From Phycisphaerales bacterium (GTDB taxonomy: Bacteria > Planctomycetota > Phycisphaerae > Phycisphaerales > SM1A02): DNA of 61,451 nt. A model generated the notes under the pieces. It saw only the letters and a list, made by a program, of their open reading frames with translations, made no database searches and was not told where the DNA came from. The stretch is taken from NCBI GenBank assembly GCA_014238785.1, contig JABAAL010000005.1, forward strand, positions 1 through 61,451, given 5' to 3'. Below, piece by piece: positions 25,036 to 34,127 of this stretch. Numbering within the stretch: the stretch's first letter is position 1; each line of letters opens with the position of its first letter. Both the position numbers and the translations under genes were made by a program.

Positions 25036-25917
25036 ATGTCACCACTATCAATAATCATTTTTTTACTGTTTACAAACCCATGGGCAGATTCTGTCATTTC
25101 ATTTGACGAAGGTATCGGTGGATCCGCTGGGTATAACCTCCCCGAAGTTTCCATAGGCGAGCCAAGCCGATTCACCGGCGAAGATATTTGGCCAGGCGTG
25201 GTCAGTCCCTTCAACTCGCCATGGCTCGCCAATGAAATTGTTTCCATTGGTGCGGGTGGTTCACTTGTCGTTTCGTTTGACGAACCTGTGCAAGATGACC
25301 CTGCCAACCCATGGGGAATCGACCTTCTTATTTTCGGCAATACTGGTTGCATCGACAATTCGTATCCAAATGGAATCGTCGGCGGCGTGTATAGCGATGA
25401 CGGCGGGACCATCGAGGTTTCTCAAGATGGCAAACAATGGTTTGCGATTACAACGCAACTTGCAGACGGTCTCTGGCCAACCCGCGGTTATCTTGATAGC
25501 GAACCATACGACACAGTTGAAGGCTCGCAACCCTCGAACTTCACATTACCAGTTGACCCAAGACTAACACTTGGCGATGTCATGAATATCGACAAAGAAA
25601 CGCTTATGCACATGTACGGTGCTTCTGGTGGTGGAACTCCAATCGATATCTCAGAGACTGGGCTTGCTGAAATTTCATACGTACGGATTTCCGTTGACAC
25701 GAATACAAAACTGACTCCTGAAATAGATGGCTTTTCAGATGTCACCGCTCAAATTGTCGGTGATGTTGACATGAATGGCCTCGTGAATGTCAACGATTTG
25801 CTTTCTCTGATCGGAAGTTTTGGTGAACTCGAAATTGGCGGACCTCTCGCTGATTTCAACGGTGATTTTTACGTAAACGTTACAGACTTGCTCGCCCTTC
25901 TTGGAAACTGGTCGTGA
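25036..25917 (+). CDS. Secreted dockerin-type protein under B12 riboswitch control
   Basis: A 293-residue protein with a signal peptide (MSPLSIIIFLLFTNPWA) and a beta-rich domain at about residues 18-238. That domain includes DDPANPWGIDLLIFGNTGC, GGTIEVSQDGKQWFAI and AEISYVRISVDTNT. The C-terminal 53 residues form two calcium-loop repeats of dockerin type, DVDMNGLVNVNDLLSLIGSF and DFNGDFYVNVTDLLALLGNW, as in many Phycisphaerae exported proteins. GGAG seven bases before ATG 25036 sets the start. The NPWGIDLLIFGN segment recalls cell-surface proteins encoded near B12 transport genes in Bacteroidetes. I recall this and have not checked it. With the riboswitch upstream, a role in binding or scavenging corrinoids at the surface is a reasonable hypothesis. 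Confidence 0.85.
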   Translation: MSPLSIIIFLLFTNPWADSVISFDEGIGGSAGYNLPEVSIGEPSRFTGEDIWPGVVSPFNSPWLANEIVSIGAGGSLVVSFDEPVQDDPANPWGIDLLIFGNTGCIDNSYPNGIVGGVYSDDGGTIEVSQDGKQWFAITTQLADGLWPTRGYLDSEPYDTVEGSQPSNFTLPVDPRLTLGDVMNIDKETLMHMYGASGGGTPIDISETGLAEISYVRISVDTNTKLTPEIDGFSDVTAQIVGDVDMNGLVNVNDLLSLIGSFGELEIGGPLADFNGDFYVNVTDLLALLGNWS

Positions 25918-26561
25918 ATCGAGCATTCACGCTCATTGAATTGCTGATCGTCATTGCGATTGTTGGAATCCTTGCTTCGGTGATGGTTCCAACAATTGGT
26001 GATGGTCATGCGTTGGCACAAATGACCGTTTGTAAAACCAACCAACGACAACTTGTCTTTGGTGCGCTGAATTACCGCAATGATCATCAAGAACATCCCC
26101 CCGCAGTCGTTTCGGTGCAAGTCCACTGGGATGACAAGACGATTCTATGGCAATATCTTGACCAAGCGGAGAATCGAATGGTTTGCCCAGAGCATGATGA
26201 CCCCATCTATTCCACAACTGGGTATAACTACAACACAAATCTTGGCGATGAATATCAACTTGGGAGCGGCATCACTGTTAAAGGGATTTCCATTTCTGAT
26301 TGCGCGCACCCTGCAAGTTGTGCCATGTTCGGCGATGGGCACAACAACAAGTTTATGCGTGCAACGCTAAGTAATATTTCTATTCGTTGCGGCGGGAGGC
26401 AGTCGTTTCGTCACCGCGGCGCAACCGTTGTTGGCTGGCTTGACGGGCATGTCAGTACGCAAGAAATAAAGTTTGATAACAACTGCAGCGAAGAAAAACT
26501 CGTCGGTTTTTTAAGCGAAGACAACACCGCATACGACCCGCGAATTTTACAACTCCCGTAA
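25914..26561 (+). CDS. Prepilin-type pseudopilin with H-X9-DG motif
   Basis: A 215-residue type II secretion/type IV pilin-like protein. After a short leader (MNRA) comes the prepilin peptidase site and hydrophobic helix FTLIELLIVIAIVGILAS. The C-terminal domain has the planctomycete H-X9-DG motif, RHRGATVVGWLDGHV, and four cysteines that may form disulphides. The start is GTG at 25914, overlapping the dockerin gene's TGA as GTGA, so it is translated with it and should be under the same B12 riboswitch. It could form or cap a pseudopilus used with the dockerin protein (inference). Confidence 0.88.
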   Translation: MNRAFTLIELLIVIAIVGILASVMVPTIGDGHALAQMTVCKTNQRQLVFGALNYRNDHQEHPPAVVSVQVHWDDKTILWQYLDQAENRMVCPEHDDPIYSTTGYNYNTNLGDEYQLGSGITVKGISISDCAHPASCAMFGDGHNNKFMRATLSNISIRCGGRQSFRHRGATVVGWLDGHVSTQEIKFDNNCSEEKLVGFLSEDNTAYDPRILQLP

Positions 26562-26563
26562 AC

Positions 26564-26592
26564 AATTCGCGGAATTATTTCTAAATTTTTTC
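26564..26592 (+). terminator. Weak terminator after the B12 operon
   Basis: AATTC-GCG-GAATT followed by ATTTCTAAATTTTTT. Five-base stem, AT-rich, low confidence. The rest of 26562-26689 shows nothing further. Confidence 0.35.
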
Positions 26593-26689
26593 TAAAACTT
26601 TTTTTCGACGCGAAGTGCGTAGCTGACATTGCAGATGTACTTTCGGCGTTGTCAGATGTTGGTTTCAATCCGTAATTAAAACAATACCC

Positions 26690-27892
26690 TTAAACCCAAG
26701 GGAATGGAAGATATGAAACGATGTCGCCTTCGTGCAACGCATTCTCTGAAGATGGAAGTTGCACAAGCCCATGCGTTGACGCAGTGTGTACTAAATCGCC
26801 AGAGCCCTGCCACGATGGAACTGTGATTTTTCCATTGACAAGTTGGCATGGTCTAATGCAAAGCCGGTTTGGATTTGGCTTCACTTCATTGGCAATCGGT
26901 GCTTCTTGCCAAGGCAACGCAGCAGGAATTCCTTGCAAACTTCGCACAATTGGCCAACCAAACACGCAGCTACAAACAAGCGCGGAAACTGGATTGCCTG
27001 GAAGACCCAGCACCACTGCACGTTCATGCTTGCCAACCATGATAGGCTTGCCCGGCTGAACCTTTGCACCCTTGACCACAAGTTCGACTCCCGAATTTGC
27101 AAAAGAAGATGGAATAAAGTCGCGTTTGCCCGCGCTAATACCGCCAATTGTCACAACTAAATCGCAGCGCCCATCAAGCGCCGATGCAATGATTTCATTC
27201 GTTGCTTCTGGATCATCTAAAACATGATGCTTCTGGACAACATCACAACCCATTGAAGTAAAAACACTCGCTAACATTGGATTGTTGCTATTTCGGATTT
27301 GATGTGGCAGCGGAGTTTTGTCTGGTTCAATAACTTCATCGCCACTTGTAATAACAATGACTTTTGGTTTGGAGAGAACTTTTATTGTATGTGTGCAAAC
27401 ACTTGCTGTGATCCCAATATGTTGAGGCGCAAGTTTCGTGTGTTTTGAAACAAGCACGTCCCCCGCTTTTGCATCAACTCCCTTGGGGTGAATCGATTTC
27501 CCTTGCTTAAGACCCCCGCAATGAAAGACGACGACGTCGCTGCCATTATCTGTTAACTCATGTTGCACCACTGCATCAAAACAATCGGGAACTGGTGCGC
27601 CCGTTGCAATTGCAATACATGTGTTTGGCTCATGGTCACCATCAAACGTCGTGCCAGCGGGAACTTGCCCAACTACTCGCATTGATACGCCATTCTTAAC
27701 TTCACTTGCAAGTACAGCGTACCCATCCATTTGGCTTCGGTTGTAAGGCGGTAAATCGCGGTCGGCAAGAATATCCTCTGCCAAGATTTTCCCCTCTGCT
27801 CTTGCAAGTGGAGTAGTTTCAACTGCACTTACTTTTTTCGCAATTTTCACTGCTGCAGCAAGTGCTTCAGAATACGAAGGCAACGTAGCCAT
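26690..27892 (-). CDS. moeA: Molybdopterin molybdenumtransferase
   Basis: MoeA inserts molybdate into adenylylated molybdopterin to complete the molybdenum cofactor. The 400-residue protein shows the MoeA landmarks: DLPPYNRSQMDGYAVLA at the N-terminus, IATGAPVPDCFDAVVQHE, ITSGDEVIEPDKTPLP and VVTIGGISAGKRDF in the MoCF-binding domain, and VLGLPGNPVSALV. The C-terminal domain IV is present. ATG 27892 shares a base with the moaD stop (TAATG). It is the last gene of nadE-mutL-moaD-moeA. Confidence 0.95.
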   Translation of the reverse strand: MATLPSYSEALAAAVKIAKKVSAVETTPLARAEGKILAEDILADRDLPPYNRSQMDGYAVLASEVKNGVSMRVVGQVPAGTTFDGDHEPNTCIAIATGAPVPDCFDAVVQHELTDNGSDVVVFHCGGLKQGKSIHPKGVDAKAGDVLVSKHTKLAPQHIGITASVCTHTIKVLSKPKVIVITSGDEVIEPDKTPLPHQIRNSNNPMLASVFTSMGCDVVQKHHVLDDPEATNEIIASALDGRCDLVVTIGGISAGKRDFIPSSFANSGVELVVKGAKVQPGKPIMVGKHERAVVLGLPGNPVSALVCSCVFGWPIVRSLQGIPAALPWQEAPIANEVKPNPNRLCIRPCQLVNGKITVPSWQGSGDLVHTASTHGLVQLPSSENALHEGDIVSYLPFPWV

Positions 27893-28137
27893 TACCCGCC
27901 GCTCACTGGAGGAAGAATTGCAATCGTGCAACCATCGCTCAATTGCATTTCTCTTTGGACAAGTTGTCCTTCAAGTGCAAGTGCGCACGTAGAAGATAAC
28001 GCAGCAAGAGCATTACGTTCACTCGCAAGCAAGTCAAACGCCTCCCCTACACTTGAACCAATTGGCATCGTGATTTCTTTTTCTCTGCACTCCATAACTT
28101 GTGCTGCTGCTGCAAAAAACAGAACCTTGCATTTCAT
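27892..28137 (-). CDS. moaD: Molybdopterin synthase sulfur carrier subunit (MoaD/ThiS family)
   Basis: A ubiquitin-fold sulfur carrier of 81 residues that ends in the required Gly-Gly (LPPVSGG), the site of adenylylation and thiocarboxylation. It opens MKCKVLFFAAAAQVMECREK, the usual MoaD start, one base after the mutL stop. GGCGG overlapping that stop can act as ribosome binding site. Its place directly before moeA supports MoaD over ThiS. The longer upstream frame lies inside mutL. moaE is not in the window. Confidence 0.92.
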   Translation of the reverse strand: MKCKVLFFAAAAQVMECREKEITMPIGSSVGEAFDLLASERNALAALSSTCALALEGQLVQREMQLSDGCTIAILPPVSGG

Positions 28138-28138
28138 T

Positions 28139-29869
28139 TCACCGCCTGCCAAACCGTTTTTCCAATTCTTCGATTGACAATCGCATTGTTGTTGGTCTGC
28201 CGTGTGGGCAACTGCTGCTTCGCTCAATTTCTTTTCGCTTCTGTAGTAAGTCCGCAAGTTCTTGTGGGTTCAAATAATCGCCTGCTTTAATCGCAGCCTT
28301 ACACGACATCATGTCAAGGACTGCACTGAGCGCTTCTTCTTCGCTGCTTGGAAAATCACTGGTACCCAACTTGTCGAGTAATTCACGTATAAATTTCCCG
28401 CCCTTTACGTTGCGCGAAACTAAAAGTGTCGGCAACGCATAGACCGAAATCGAAGCAGGCCCAGAAGCCGAAGCATCTATGCCCAGTTTTTCAAACAACG
28501 CCGCGTGCGTCTCAAGTGATTCAAGTTGACCACTGTCCGCTTCGAAGGCATCGGGCACGAGCATACGCTGCGACTCCAAATTGCCTTTTGCGATTCGCTT
28601 CGAAAATTCCTCGAACATAATGCGCTCGTGTAAAGCATGTTGATCAATAATCAAAATGCCCTGCTCATCTTGCGTCACCAAAAAGCACTTCTGCACTTGC
28701 ATAACCGCGTCTGGACCCATGATGGTCGGCAGCGGCGTTGATGGCGTCGGAAGTTCAATGCCGGCAACTGCTCGCCGCGCTTGCTCAACAGAAAAAGAAG
28801 GGGAACTTCCCGAACCAAACTCCACTTGCATACCATGACCGCCAACACTTGGCATATGCACACCTGGTACATACGCAGGAACAATATCTTCTTTTGCTAG
28901 TGCGCCCGAAATTGTTTTGTTCACCAGTCGCCAAATGCTGTCGCGATCACTAAATCGTACTTCGCTCTTTTGCGGGTGCACGTTGACGTCCACAAGACTT
29001 GGCTCCATCTCTAAAAACAATGCCGCCGTTGGCCAGCGCTTTGGCTCAATAAATCCGCGATAAGCTTCCTTGAGCGCATGGGTAATTGAACTATCCGCAA
29101 TCGAACGACCATTAACGTGCACGCGGATGTGTCTTGAAGTTGGACGAGCAACGCTTGGCTTTCCGACCAAACCCCAAAGCGTAACACCTTGGATGTTCCC
29201 ATCAACTTCTATAAGTTCGCCATCAAGCTCTTGCCCGAAAATGGAGAGAATGCGCTCTTTGGAATTTGCTTGCTGAAACTCAAGTAATGTCTTATCACCA
29301 CTGCGCAATACAAATGCAATATCATGATGCGAAGCAGCGAGTCGTTGGACAACATCCCGAACTCGCGTCGTTTCAGCGCCATCTGATTTTAAAAATTTCC
29401 TACGTGCGGGGGTATTAAAAAATAGTCGCTTCACTTCAACGGCTGTGCCAACACTCGCAGCAACTGGCTTTGTTTTTGCCATCTCGCCACCGTCTACTTC
29501 TATTTGCATGCCCGATTCGTCATCGGTTCTTCTGCTCTTTAGCATCAAATGACTTATGGACCCGATCGATGCAAGCGCTTCGCCGCGAAAACCAAGTGAA
29601 GCAATCGCAGCAAGATCCGCTTCTTCGGAAATTTTACTTGTCGCATGCGGCGTTACGGCGAGTTCTAATTCACTAGGCGAAATTCCAATTCCGTTATCGC
29701 TCACACGTATCAAATCTTTGCCACCGTGCTCTAGTTGTATTTCTATTCGCGTACTCCCAGCATCGATTGCGTTTTCAACAAGTTCCTTCACAATTGACGC
29801 TGGACGATCCACCACTTCGCCAGCAGCGATTTGATTGATAAGTAGGGTTTGCAATTTTTGAATCGTCAT
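28139..29869 (-). CDS. mutL: DNA mismatch repair protein MutL
   Basis: MutL couples MutS mismatch recognition to strand removal. The 576-residue protein has the GHKL ATPase at the N-terminus (INQIAAGEVVDRPASIVKEL, ENAIDAGSTRIEIQ, DNGIGISPSELELAVTPHAT, TLGFRGEAL-like SLGFRGEALASIGSI). The C-terminal dimerisation domain has the endonuclease-type motif DQHALHERIMFEEF and ends with SCPHGRPTTM. The ATG overlaps the nadE stop as ATGA. No mutS lies nearby. The operon partners are NAD synthesis and molybdopterin genes. Confidence 0.97.
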   Translation of the reverse strand: MTIQKLQTLLINQIAAGEVVDRPASIVKELVENAIDAGSTRIEIQLEHGGKDLIRVSDNGIGISPSELELAVTPHATSKISEEADLAAIASLGFRGEALASIGSISHLMLKSRRTDDESGMQIEVDGGEMAKTKPVAASVGTAVEVKRLFFNTPARRKFLKSDGAETTRVRDVVQRLAASHHDIAFVLRSGDKTLLEFQQANSKERILSIFGQELDGELIEVDGNIQGVTLWGLVGKPSVARPTSRHIRVHVNGRSIADSSITHALKEAYRGFIEPKRWPTAALFLEMEPSLVDVNVHPQKSEVRFSDRDSIWRLVNKTISGALAKEDIVPAYVPGVHMPSVGGHGMQVEFGSGSSPSFSVEQARRAVAGIELPTPSTPLPTIMGPDAVMQVQKCFLVTQDEQGILIIDQHALHERIMFEEFSKRIAKGNLESQRMLVPDAFEADSGQLESLETHAALFEKLGIDASASGPASISVYALPTLLVSRNVKGGKFIRELLDKLGTSDFPSSEEEALSAVLDMMSCKAAIKAGDYLNPQELADLLQKRKEIERSSSCPHGRPTTMRLSIEELEKRFGRR

Positions 29870-31524
29870 GTGACTTCTCTAACCGTAGTCCAAGAACGCT
29901 TCATCACGATTGGCATTCTTCGGCCCCGACCAAAGGAGCGCGGGGATGTTTTGAAAATAACAGGAGTTTGATCGCGTTTAAATTGCGCGATGTCAACCAT
30001 GTGCACAATTTTTTGAATGAAATCTCTCTCTGCACCAAGTTCCTCTTCGATGGTATCCACGCCCATATCTAGATCAATGTGCAAACGCAAAATCGAATCA
30101 AGCTCGGCATACTCCGGCAACGAATCTTGGTCCAATTGGCCTGGACGTAATTCTGCTGATGGCGGTTTCATTATTGAAGACTTTGGAATAGGCGCAAATT
30201 CAAAACCACACGTTTCAAAATGATTGTTCATCCAAGTTGCCATCGACCAGACGTCTGTTTTATAGATATCACCAATCACCGAAACTGCGCCAGACATATC
30301 ACCGTACAACGTGCTGTATCCGACTGCGAGTTCTGATTTGTTTCCTGTCGAGAGTAGCAATGCGCCGTTTTGGTTTGCAAGTGCCATCAATAACAAACCG
30401 CGAATACGTGCTTGCGCATTTTCTTCTGCTAGTCCCTTTGCTTCTAAACAGCTATCGCTGATAGTGCGTTCAAAGGCGCTATGCATATGTTCGATGGGCA
30501 AGGTTACCGTTTCAATACCAAGGTTTTTCGCAAGTTGCTCTGCGTCTTCAACTGAACCAAGCGATGAATATCTCGAGGGCATCAAAACGCCGGTCACTGC
30601 TTCTTTGCCAAGCGCTGCAACAGCAAGCGTCGCAACTATCGCGGAATCGATGCCGCCAGAAAGACCAAGAAGAGCTTTGGCGTGTCCAGTTTTTTGAAAG
30701 TAATCTTTGGTACCAAGTACAAGCGCTCGAAAACGTTCTTCGTCTACGCACGTTGCAATGGAAAAATCGATTGGCTTGTCGTCCGTATTGACAACTATCG
30801 TGCCAGTTTCAAAAAGTGGCAATGTCCCAAACACACCACTTGGTGCAACGACAAAGGAGCCGCCATCAAAAACGAGGTCGTCGTTACCTCCAACTTGGTT
30901 GCACATTGCAATTGTCACGTTGTGTTCACTCGCAATATCGAGCGCATATTCAAGATGTGCTTCGTACTTGCCAACAACAAACGGTGAAGCACTCGGTGAA
31001 ATAATCGTCGTGCATCCTGCATCGAGCAATTCGCGAACTGGATTACATTCGTACGTTGGTGCAGCACTTGCATCAAATCCTCGCCAAAAGTCTTCACAAA
31101 TCGCAATGCCTATTTTTTCGCCATCAAGTTCAAAAGCACAAACTGCTTCGCCCGATTCAAAGTATCGTTTTTCATCAAAGACGTCGTAACTTGGAAGGAG
31201 TTGCTTGTCACAGATTGCAATGATTTCACCACGTTGCAAGACTGTTGCGCTATTTCGAATGCGACCACTCCCCGCATCTACCCGAGGATGGCCAACAATA
31301 ATTGTTGCATTTGGACATGCTTGCCCCACTTGCAGAACCGCTTCTTCGCACGCTTGTACAAAACCCGTACAGGAGAGCAAGTCTCTTGGCGGATACCCAC
31401 AAATGGACATCTCTGTCGTCACGATGATGTCTGCATCAATCCCTTGCACAGAATCGATGATGCGATTCACATTGGCAGTAATAGTACCAATTGTCGGGTT
31501 TAATTGAAGCATGCATATTTGCAT
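29866..31524 (-). CDS. nadE: Glutamine-dependent NAD+ synthetase
   Basis: This enzyme amidates nicotinic acid adenine dinucleotide to NAD+ using ammonia from glutamine. The 552 residues contain an N-terminal nitrilase-type glutaminase with Glu in TTEMSICGYPPRDLL, Lys in CDKQLLPSYDVFDEKRYF and Cys in IAICEDFWRG. The synthetase domain has the ATP-pyrophosphatase loop LLGLSGGIDSAIVATLA and later STGNKSELAVGYSTLYGDMS. A TACAAT box ends eight bases before ATG 31524 and no Shine-Dalgarno sequence is present, so it may be leaderless. It is the first gene of the four-gene operon. Confidence 0.97.
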   Translation of the reverse strand: MQICMLQLNPTIGTITANVNRIIDSVQGIDADIIVTTEMSICGYPPRDLLSCTGFVQACEEAVLQVGQACPNATIIVGHPRVDAGSGRIRNSATVLQRGEIIAICDKQLLPSYDVFDEKRYFESGEAVCAFELDGEKIGIAICEDFWRGFDASAAPTYECNPVRELLDAGCTTIISPSASPFVVGKYEAHLEYALDIASEHNVTIAMCNQVGGNDDLVFDGGSFVVAPSGVFGTLPLFETGTIVVNTDDKPIDFSIATCVDEERFRALVLGTKDYFQKTGHAKALLGLSGGIDSAIVATLAVAALGKEAVTGVLMPSRYSSLGSVEDAEQLAKNLGIETVTLPIEHMHSAFERTISDSCLEAKGLAEENAQARIRGLLLMALANQNGALLLSTGNKSELAVGYSTLYGDMSGAVSVIGDIYKTDVWSMATWMNNHFETCGFEFAPIPKSSIMKPPSAELRPGQLDQDSLPEYAELDSILRLHIDLDMGVDTIEEELGAERDFIQKIVHMVDIAQFKRDQTPVIFKTSPRSFGRGRRMPIVMKRSWTTVREVT

Positions 31525-31532
31525 AGAAACCT

Positions 31533-31538
31533 ATTGTA
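31533..31538 (-). promoter_or_regulatory. -10 box of the nadE operon
   Basis: TACAAT eight bases before the nadE ATG. The hairpin that ends the upstream gene lies just behind it, so terminator and promoter are packed in about 40 bases. Confidence 0.5.
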
Positions 31539-31546
31539 CCAAACAA

Positions 31547-31573
31547 CACGAGCCCGCTAAAGGCGGGCTCGTG
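31547..31573 (-). terminator. Terminator of the HTH-receiver gene
   Basis: A perfect 11-bp stem, CACGAGCCCGC with GCGGGCTCGTG, around a TAAAG loop. On the minus strand it is followed by TTGTTTGG, a poor T-run. It lies 46 bases past the stop of the gene at 31620. Confidence 0.75.
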
Positions 31574-31619
31574 CATCACATACTGGTTCGGAGAAACCAG
31601 AAAGGAAAGGAGTTAAGGG

Positions 31620-32201
31620 TTAATACACAAGGGCAACTGTGTTTTCGATCGAATCGATCACTTGCCGCACGGTAAATGGCTTGCGCAATACGCCGTCAAA
31701 GCCGCTGCAGGTGAGTTGGGTAATTTGACCATCCGTCAACCTTCCACTCATTGCAATAATTTTTGTCGCTTGCATTTCGTCACCGTTTCTAAAACCTTTT
31801 GTGAACGATGTGTAATCGTCACCACAAAAAGAAAGATCAAACAACATGACGTGTGGCCTGAAGCGTTCACTTTCGACGCCTGCTGCAAACGGATTCGTAC
31901 AGGAATGTACAACGTACTCGGTTTGTTCACTAAAAACGCGTTCGAGTGTGTTCACAACATCTTTGTCGCTATCGACAATCAATACGCGAGTGTTGCCCGA
32001 CATCAAACCATCAAGCGGAATGCCATGCTCTTGCATAAAATTCATCAACGCTTGCACAGGAATGCGGCGGTCTTTTGATCCTGGAATTCGGTAGCCATCA
32101 ATTTGACCAGAGTCAAACCATTTGCTGACTGTTCGGGCAGCCACATTGCAAATTTTTGCTACTTCACCGGTTGTTAGTACATCTTTATCGAATGGGTTCA
32201 T
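31620..32201 (-). CDS. Helix-turn-helix protein with C-terminal receiver domain
   Basis: A 193-residue regulator. The N-terminal part is an excisionase/MerR-like HTH (LTTGEVAKICNVAARTVSKW, then GYRIPGSKDRRIPVQAL). Residues about 70-193 form a response-regulator receiver: acidic residues in VLIVDSDKDVV, phosphoacceptor Asp in VMLFDLSF, Ser in IIAMSGR and Lys in VLRKPFT. All catalytic positions are present, so it should accept phosphate. The order HTH-receiver is the reverse of most response regulators. ATG 32201 follows AAAGGTG by eight bases, while ATG 32219 has none. No histidine kinase is adjacent, so it is an orphan. The 190 bases upstream, toward pckA, contain a small CCGCG/CGCGG hairpin but no gene. 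Confidence 0.85.
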   Translation of the reverse strand: MNPFDKDVLTTGEVAKICNVAARTVSKWFDSGQIDGYRIPGSKDRRIPVQALMNFMQEHGIPLDGLMSGNTRVLIVDSDKDVVNTLERVFSEQTEYVVHSCTNPFAAGVESERFRPHVMLFDLSFCGDDYTSFTKGFRNGDEMQATKIIAMSGRLTDGQITQLTCSGFDGVLRKPFTVRQVIDSIENTVALVY

Positions 32202-32391
32202 ATCCAAGTCACCTTTCATTAGGGTTCAATTGCGCCGCGTCTCCACGCGGGTTGACGACTAAACTTGCTTCGTCCATGCAAAGTGGTGGATTTACTCCAA
32301 GGGCGAGGATTATGCTGAAAAAACGCTCGGTCATGAGGATTCTGCAATCTTCACGACCGATAACGTTGGTATTGGGGATATGGGTAGTTTG

Positions 32392-33963
32392 TTAAACCGT
32401 TGGACCAGCAGCTCTTACAACATCTGTCATATCGTACTTCTGGTCATTGGTTTTGAATTTGTTCGCGAGTTCCGTCGCCATTGTGTCGTATGCAGCACCA
32501 TCGGCCCAGGTTTTTCGTGGATCAAGGATTTCTGATGGCACATTTGGTGCGGTTGTTGGAATATGCAAACCAAATATCGGGTGTTGGGCATATTCAGATT
32601 GTGCCAGTGAGCCATCAAGAATCGCTGTCACGAAGGCGCGTGTCCAAGCCAAGTTAAAGCGCTGTCCAGTTCCGTATGGCCCCCCTGTCCAACCAGTATT
32701 GAGAAGCCAAACGTGTGCCTCTTGCTCTTTTACTCGCTTCGCCAACCAATGCGCATAATCCATTGGAGGCCTCGGAAGAAACGGACCACCAAAACATGGA
32801 CTAAAGTTAGGTTGCGGTTCTGTGATGCCCGCTTCCGTGCCTGCGAGTTTCGAAGTGTACCCGTTAATAAAGTAATACATCGCTTGCTCTGATGTGAGTT
32901 TACTTACAGGAGGAAGAACGCCAAATGCATCCGCCGTTAAGAAAATAACGTTCTTTGGGTGTCCGCAAACACTTGGAATAATTGCGTCTGGAATGTAATC
33001 GACTGGGTATGCGACCCGTGTATTTTCTGTCTTAGAGACATCGTCATAATCTGGGATTCGCTTCTGAGCATCAAGAACGACATTTTCAAGGACCGCACCA
33101 AACTTGATTGCGTCCCAAATCTGGGGTTCCCCTGCTTTTGTCAATTTAATGCACTTTGCATAGCATCCGCCTTCAAAGTTAAAAATGCCATCGTCACTCC
33201 AACCATGTTCATCATCGCCAATAAGCGGACGATTTGGGTCAGCGGAAAGCGTTGTTTTTCCAGTTCCGCTCAATCCAAAGAAGAGCGCGACGTTTGTTTC
33301 ATCGTTTTTGTCTACGTTTGCAGAACAGTGCATCGGGAAGACATCCACCTCGGTCATGTCAAAGTTCATTGCATAAAAGATTGATTTTTTAATTTCGCCT
33401 GCGTAGCGAGTGCCGCAAATTACAACTTTCTTTTGCTCCATCGATTGAATAATGCAAACGCCACTATTGAGTCCGCAACTTTCGTACTCGTCAATCACTA
33501 AGTTGCAAGCGTTAATAATGGTCCAGTCAGGGGAAAAGTTTGACGTATCTGCACCACGAATAAACATCGTTGATGCAAACAAACAATGCCATGCTTCTTC
33601 GGTGACAACTGAGACGTTTAATCGGTACCGTTCGTCTGCGCCTGCAAAACCATCGAAGCGATAGAGCTCTTTTTTCTTTCCGAGATACTCCGTTGCCATC
33701 GCTTCAATTTTTGCGAAGTTTTCTGGAGTGATTGGTCGGTTTGTATTTCCCCAAGCAATCGCATCGTGAACTCCCTGTGTATCTTCAACAAACTTGTCGT
33801 TTGGTGATCGGCCGGTGCGTTCGCCAGTGTCGCAGCAAAGTGCGCCATTTGCCGCAAGAACTCCTTCGCCGCGAGCGAGTGATGTTTCAACTAACTTTGC
33901 TGTTGAAAGATTTGAGTGAATTTTCACACCGGGAAAATCTAGGCTTTTTGTTGCAGTTTTCAT
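32392..33963 (-). CDS. pckA: Phosphoenolpyruvate carboxykinase (ATP)
   Basis: This is the gluconeogenic enzyme that converts oxaloacetate and ATP to phosphoenolpyruvate. The 523-residue protein has the kinase-1a loop FFGLSGTGKTTLSADP, the kinase-2/metal motif IGDDEHGWSDDG, the substrate site GERTGRSPNDKFV and NTGWTGGPYGTGQRF near the C-terminus, all diagnostic of the ATP type. I chose ATG 33963 (MKTATKSLDFPGVKIHSNLS). Two earlier ATGs would add 5-17 residues without family support. It is a single-gene unit. Confidence 0.96.
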   Translation of the reverse strand: MKTATKSLDFPGVKIHSNLSTAKLVETSLARGEGVLAANGALCCDTGERTGRSPNDKFVEDTQGVHDAIAWGNTNRPITPENFAKIEAMATEYLGKKKELYRFDGFAGADERYRLNVSVVTEEAWHCLFASTMFIRGADTSNFSPDWTIINACNLVIDEYESCGLNSGVCIIQSMEQKKVVICGTRYAGEIKKSIFYAMNFDMTEVDVFPMHCSANVDKNDETNVALFFGLSGTGKTTLSADPNRPLIGDDEHGWSDDGIFNFEGGCYAKCIKLTKAGEPQIWDAIKFGAVLENVVLDAQKRIPDYDDVSKTENTRVAYPVDYIPDAIIPSVCGHPKNVIFLTADAFGVLPPVSKLTSEQAMYYFINGYTSKLAGTEAGITEPQPNFSPCFGGPFLPRPPMDYAHWLAKRVKEQEAHVWLLNTGWTGGPYGTGQRFNLAWTRAFVTAILDGSLAQSEYAQHPIFGLHIPTTAPNVPSEILDPRKTWADGAAYDTMATELANKFKTNDQKYDMTDVVRAAGPTV

Positions 33964-34084
33964 GGTATTTCTCATGGAGTAAAGGGGCGAGCATTTGTTA
34001 ATCTGAAACCGCACATTCTACCTCACACTCGACATTATTGGTGCTTTTTATTGAACTGAAAAGTAATCAAAACAACATGCGTTA

Positions 34085-34113
34085 TTGACCAAACCACGTG
34101 TTGCGGATACCCT
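34085..34113 (+). promoter_or_regulatory. Promoter of tRNA-His
   Basis: TTGACC (34085-34090), 17 bases, then TACCCT (34108-34113), 15 bases before the mature tRNA. The spacing is ideal and the -10 is of the TACnnT kind seen elsewhere here. Confidence 0.55.
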
Positions 34114-34127
34114 GCCCTATCCCCTAT

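Noticed and set aside
25036..25917. Cellulosome-type function for the dockerin domain
   Set aside because: No cohesin or scaffoldin is in the window, and in Phycisphaerae such repeats occur on many exported proteins, so a cellulosome is not supported.
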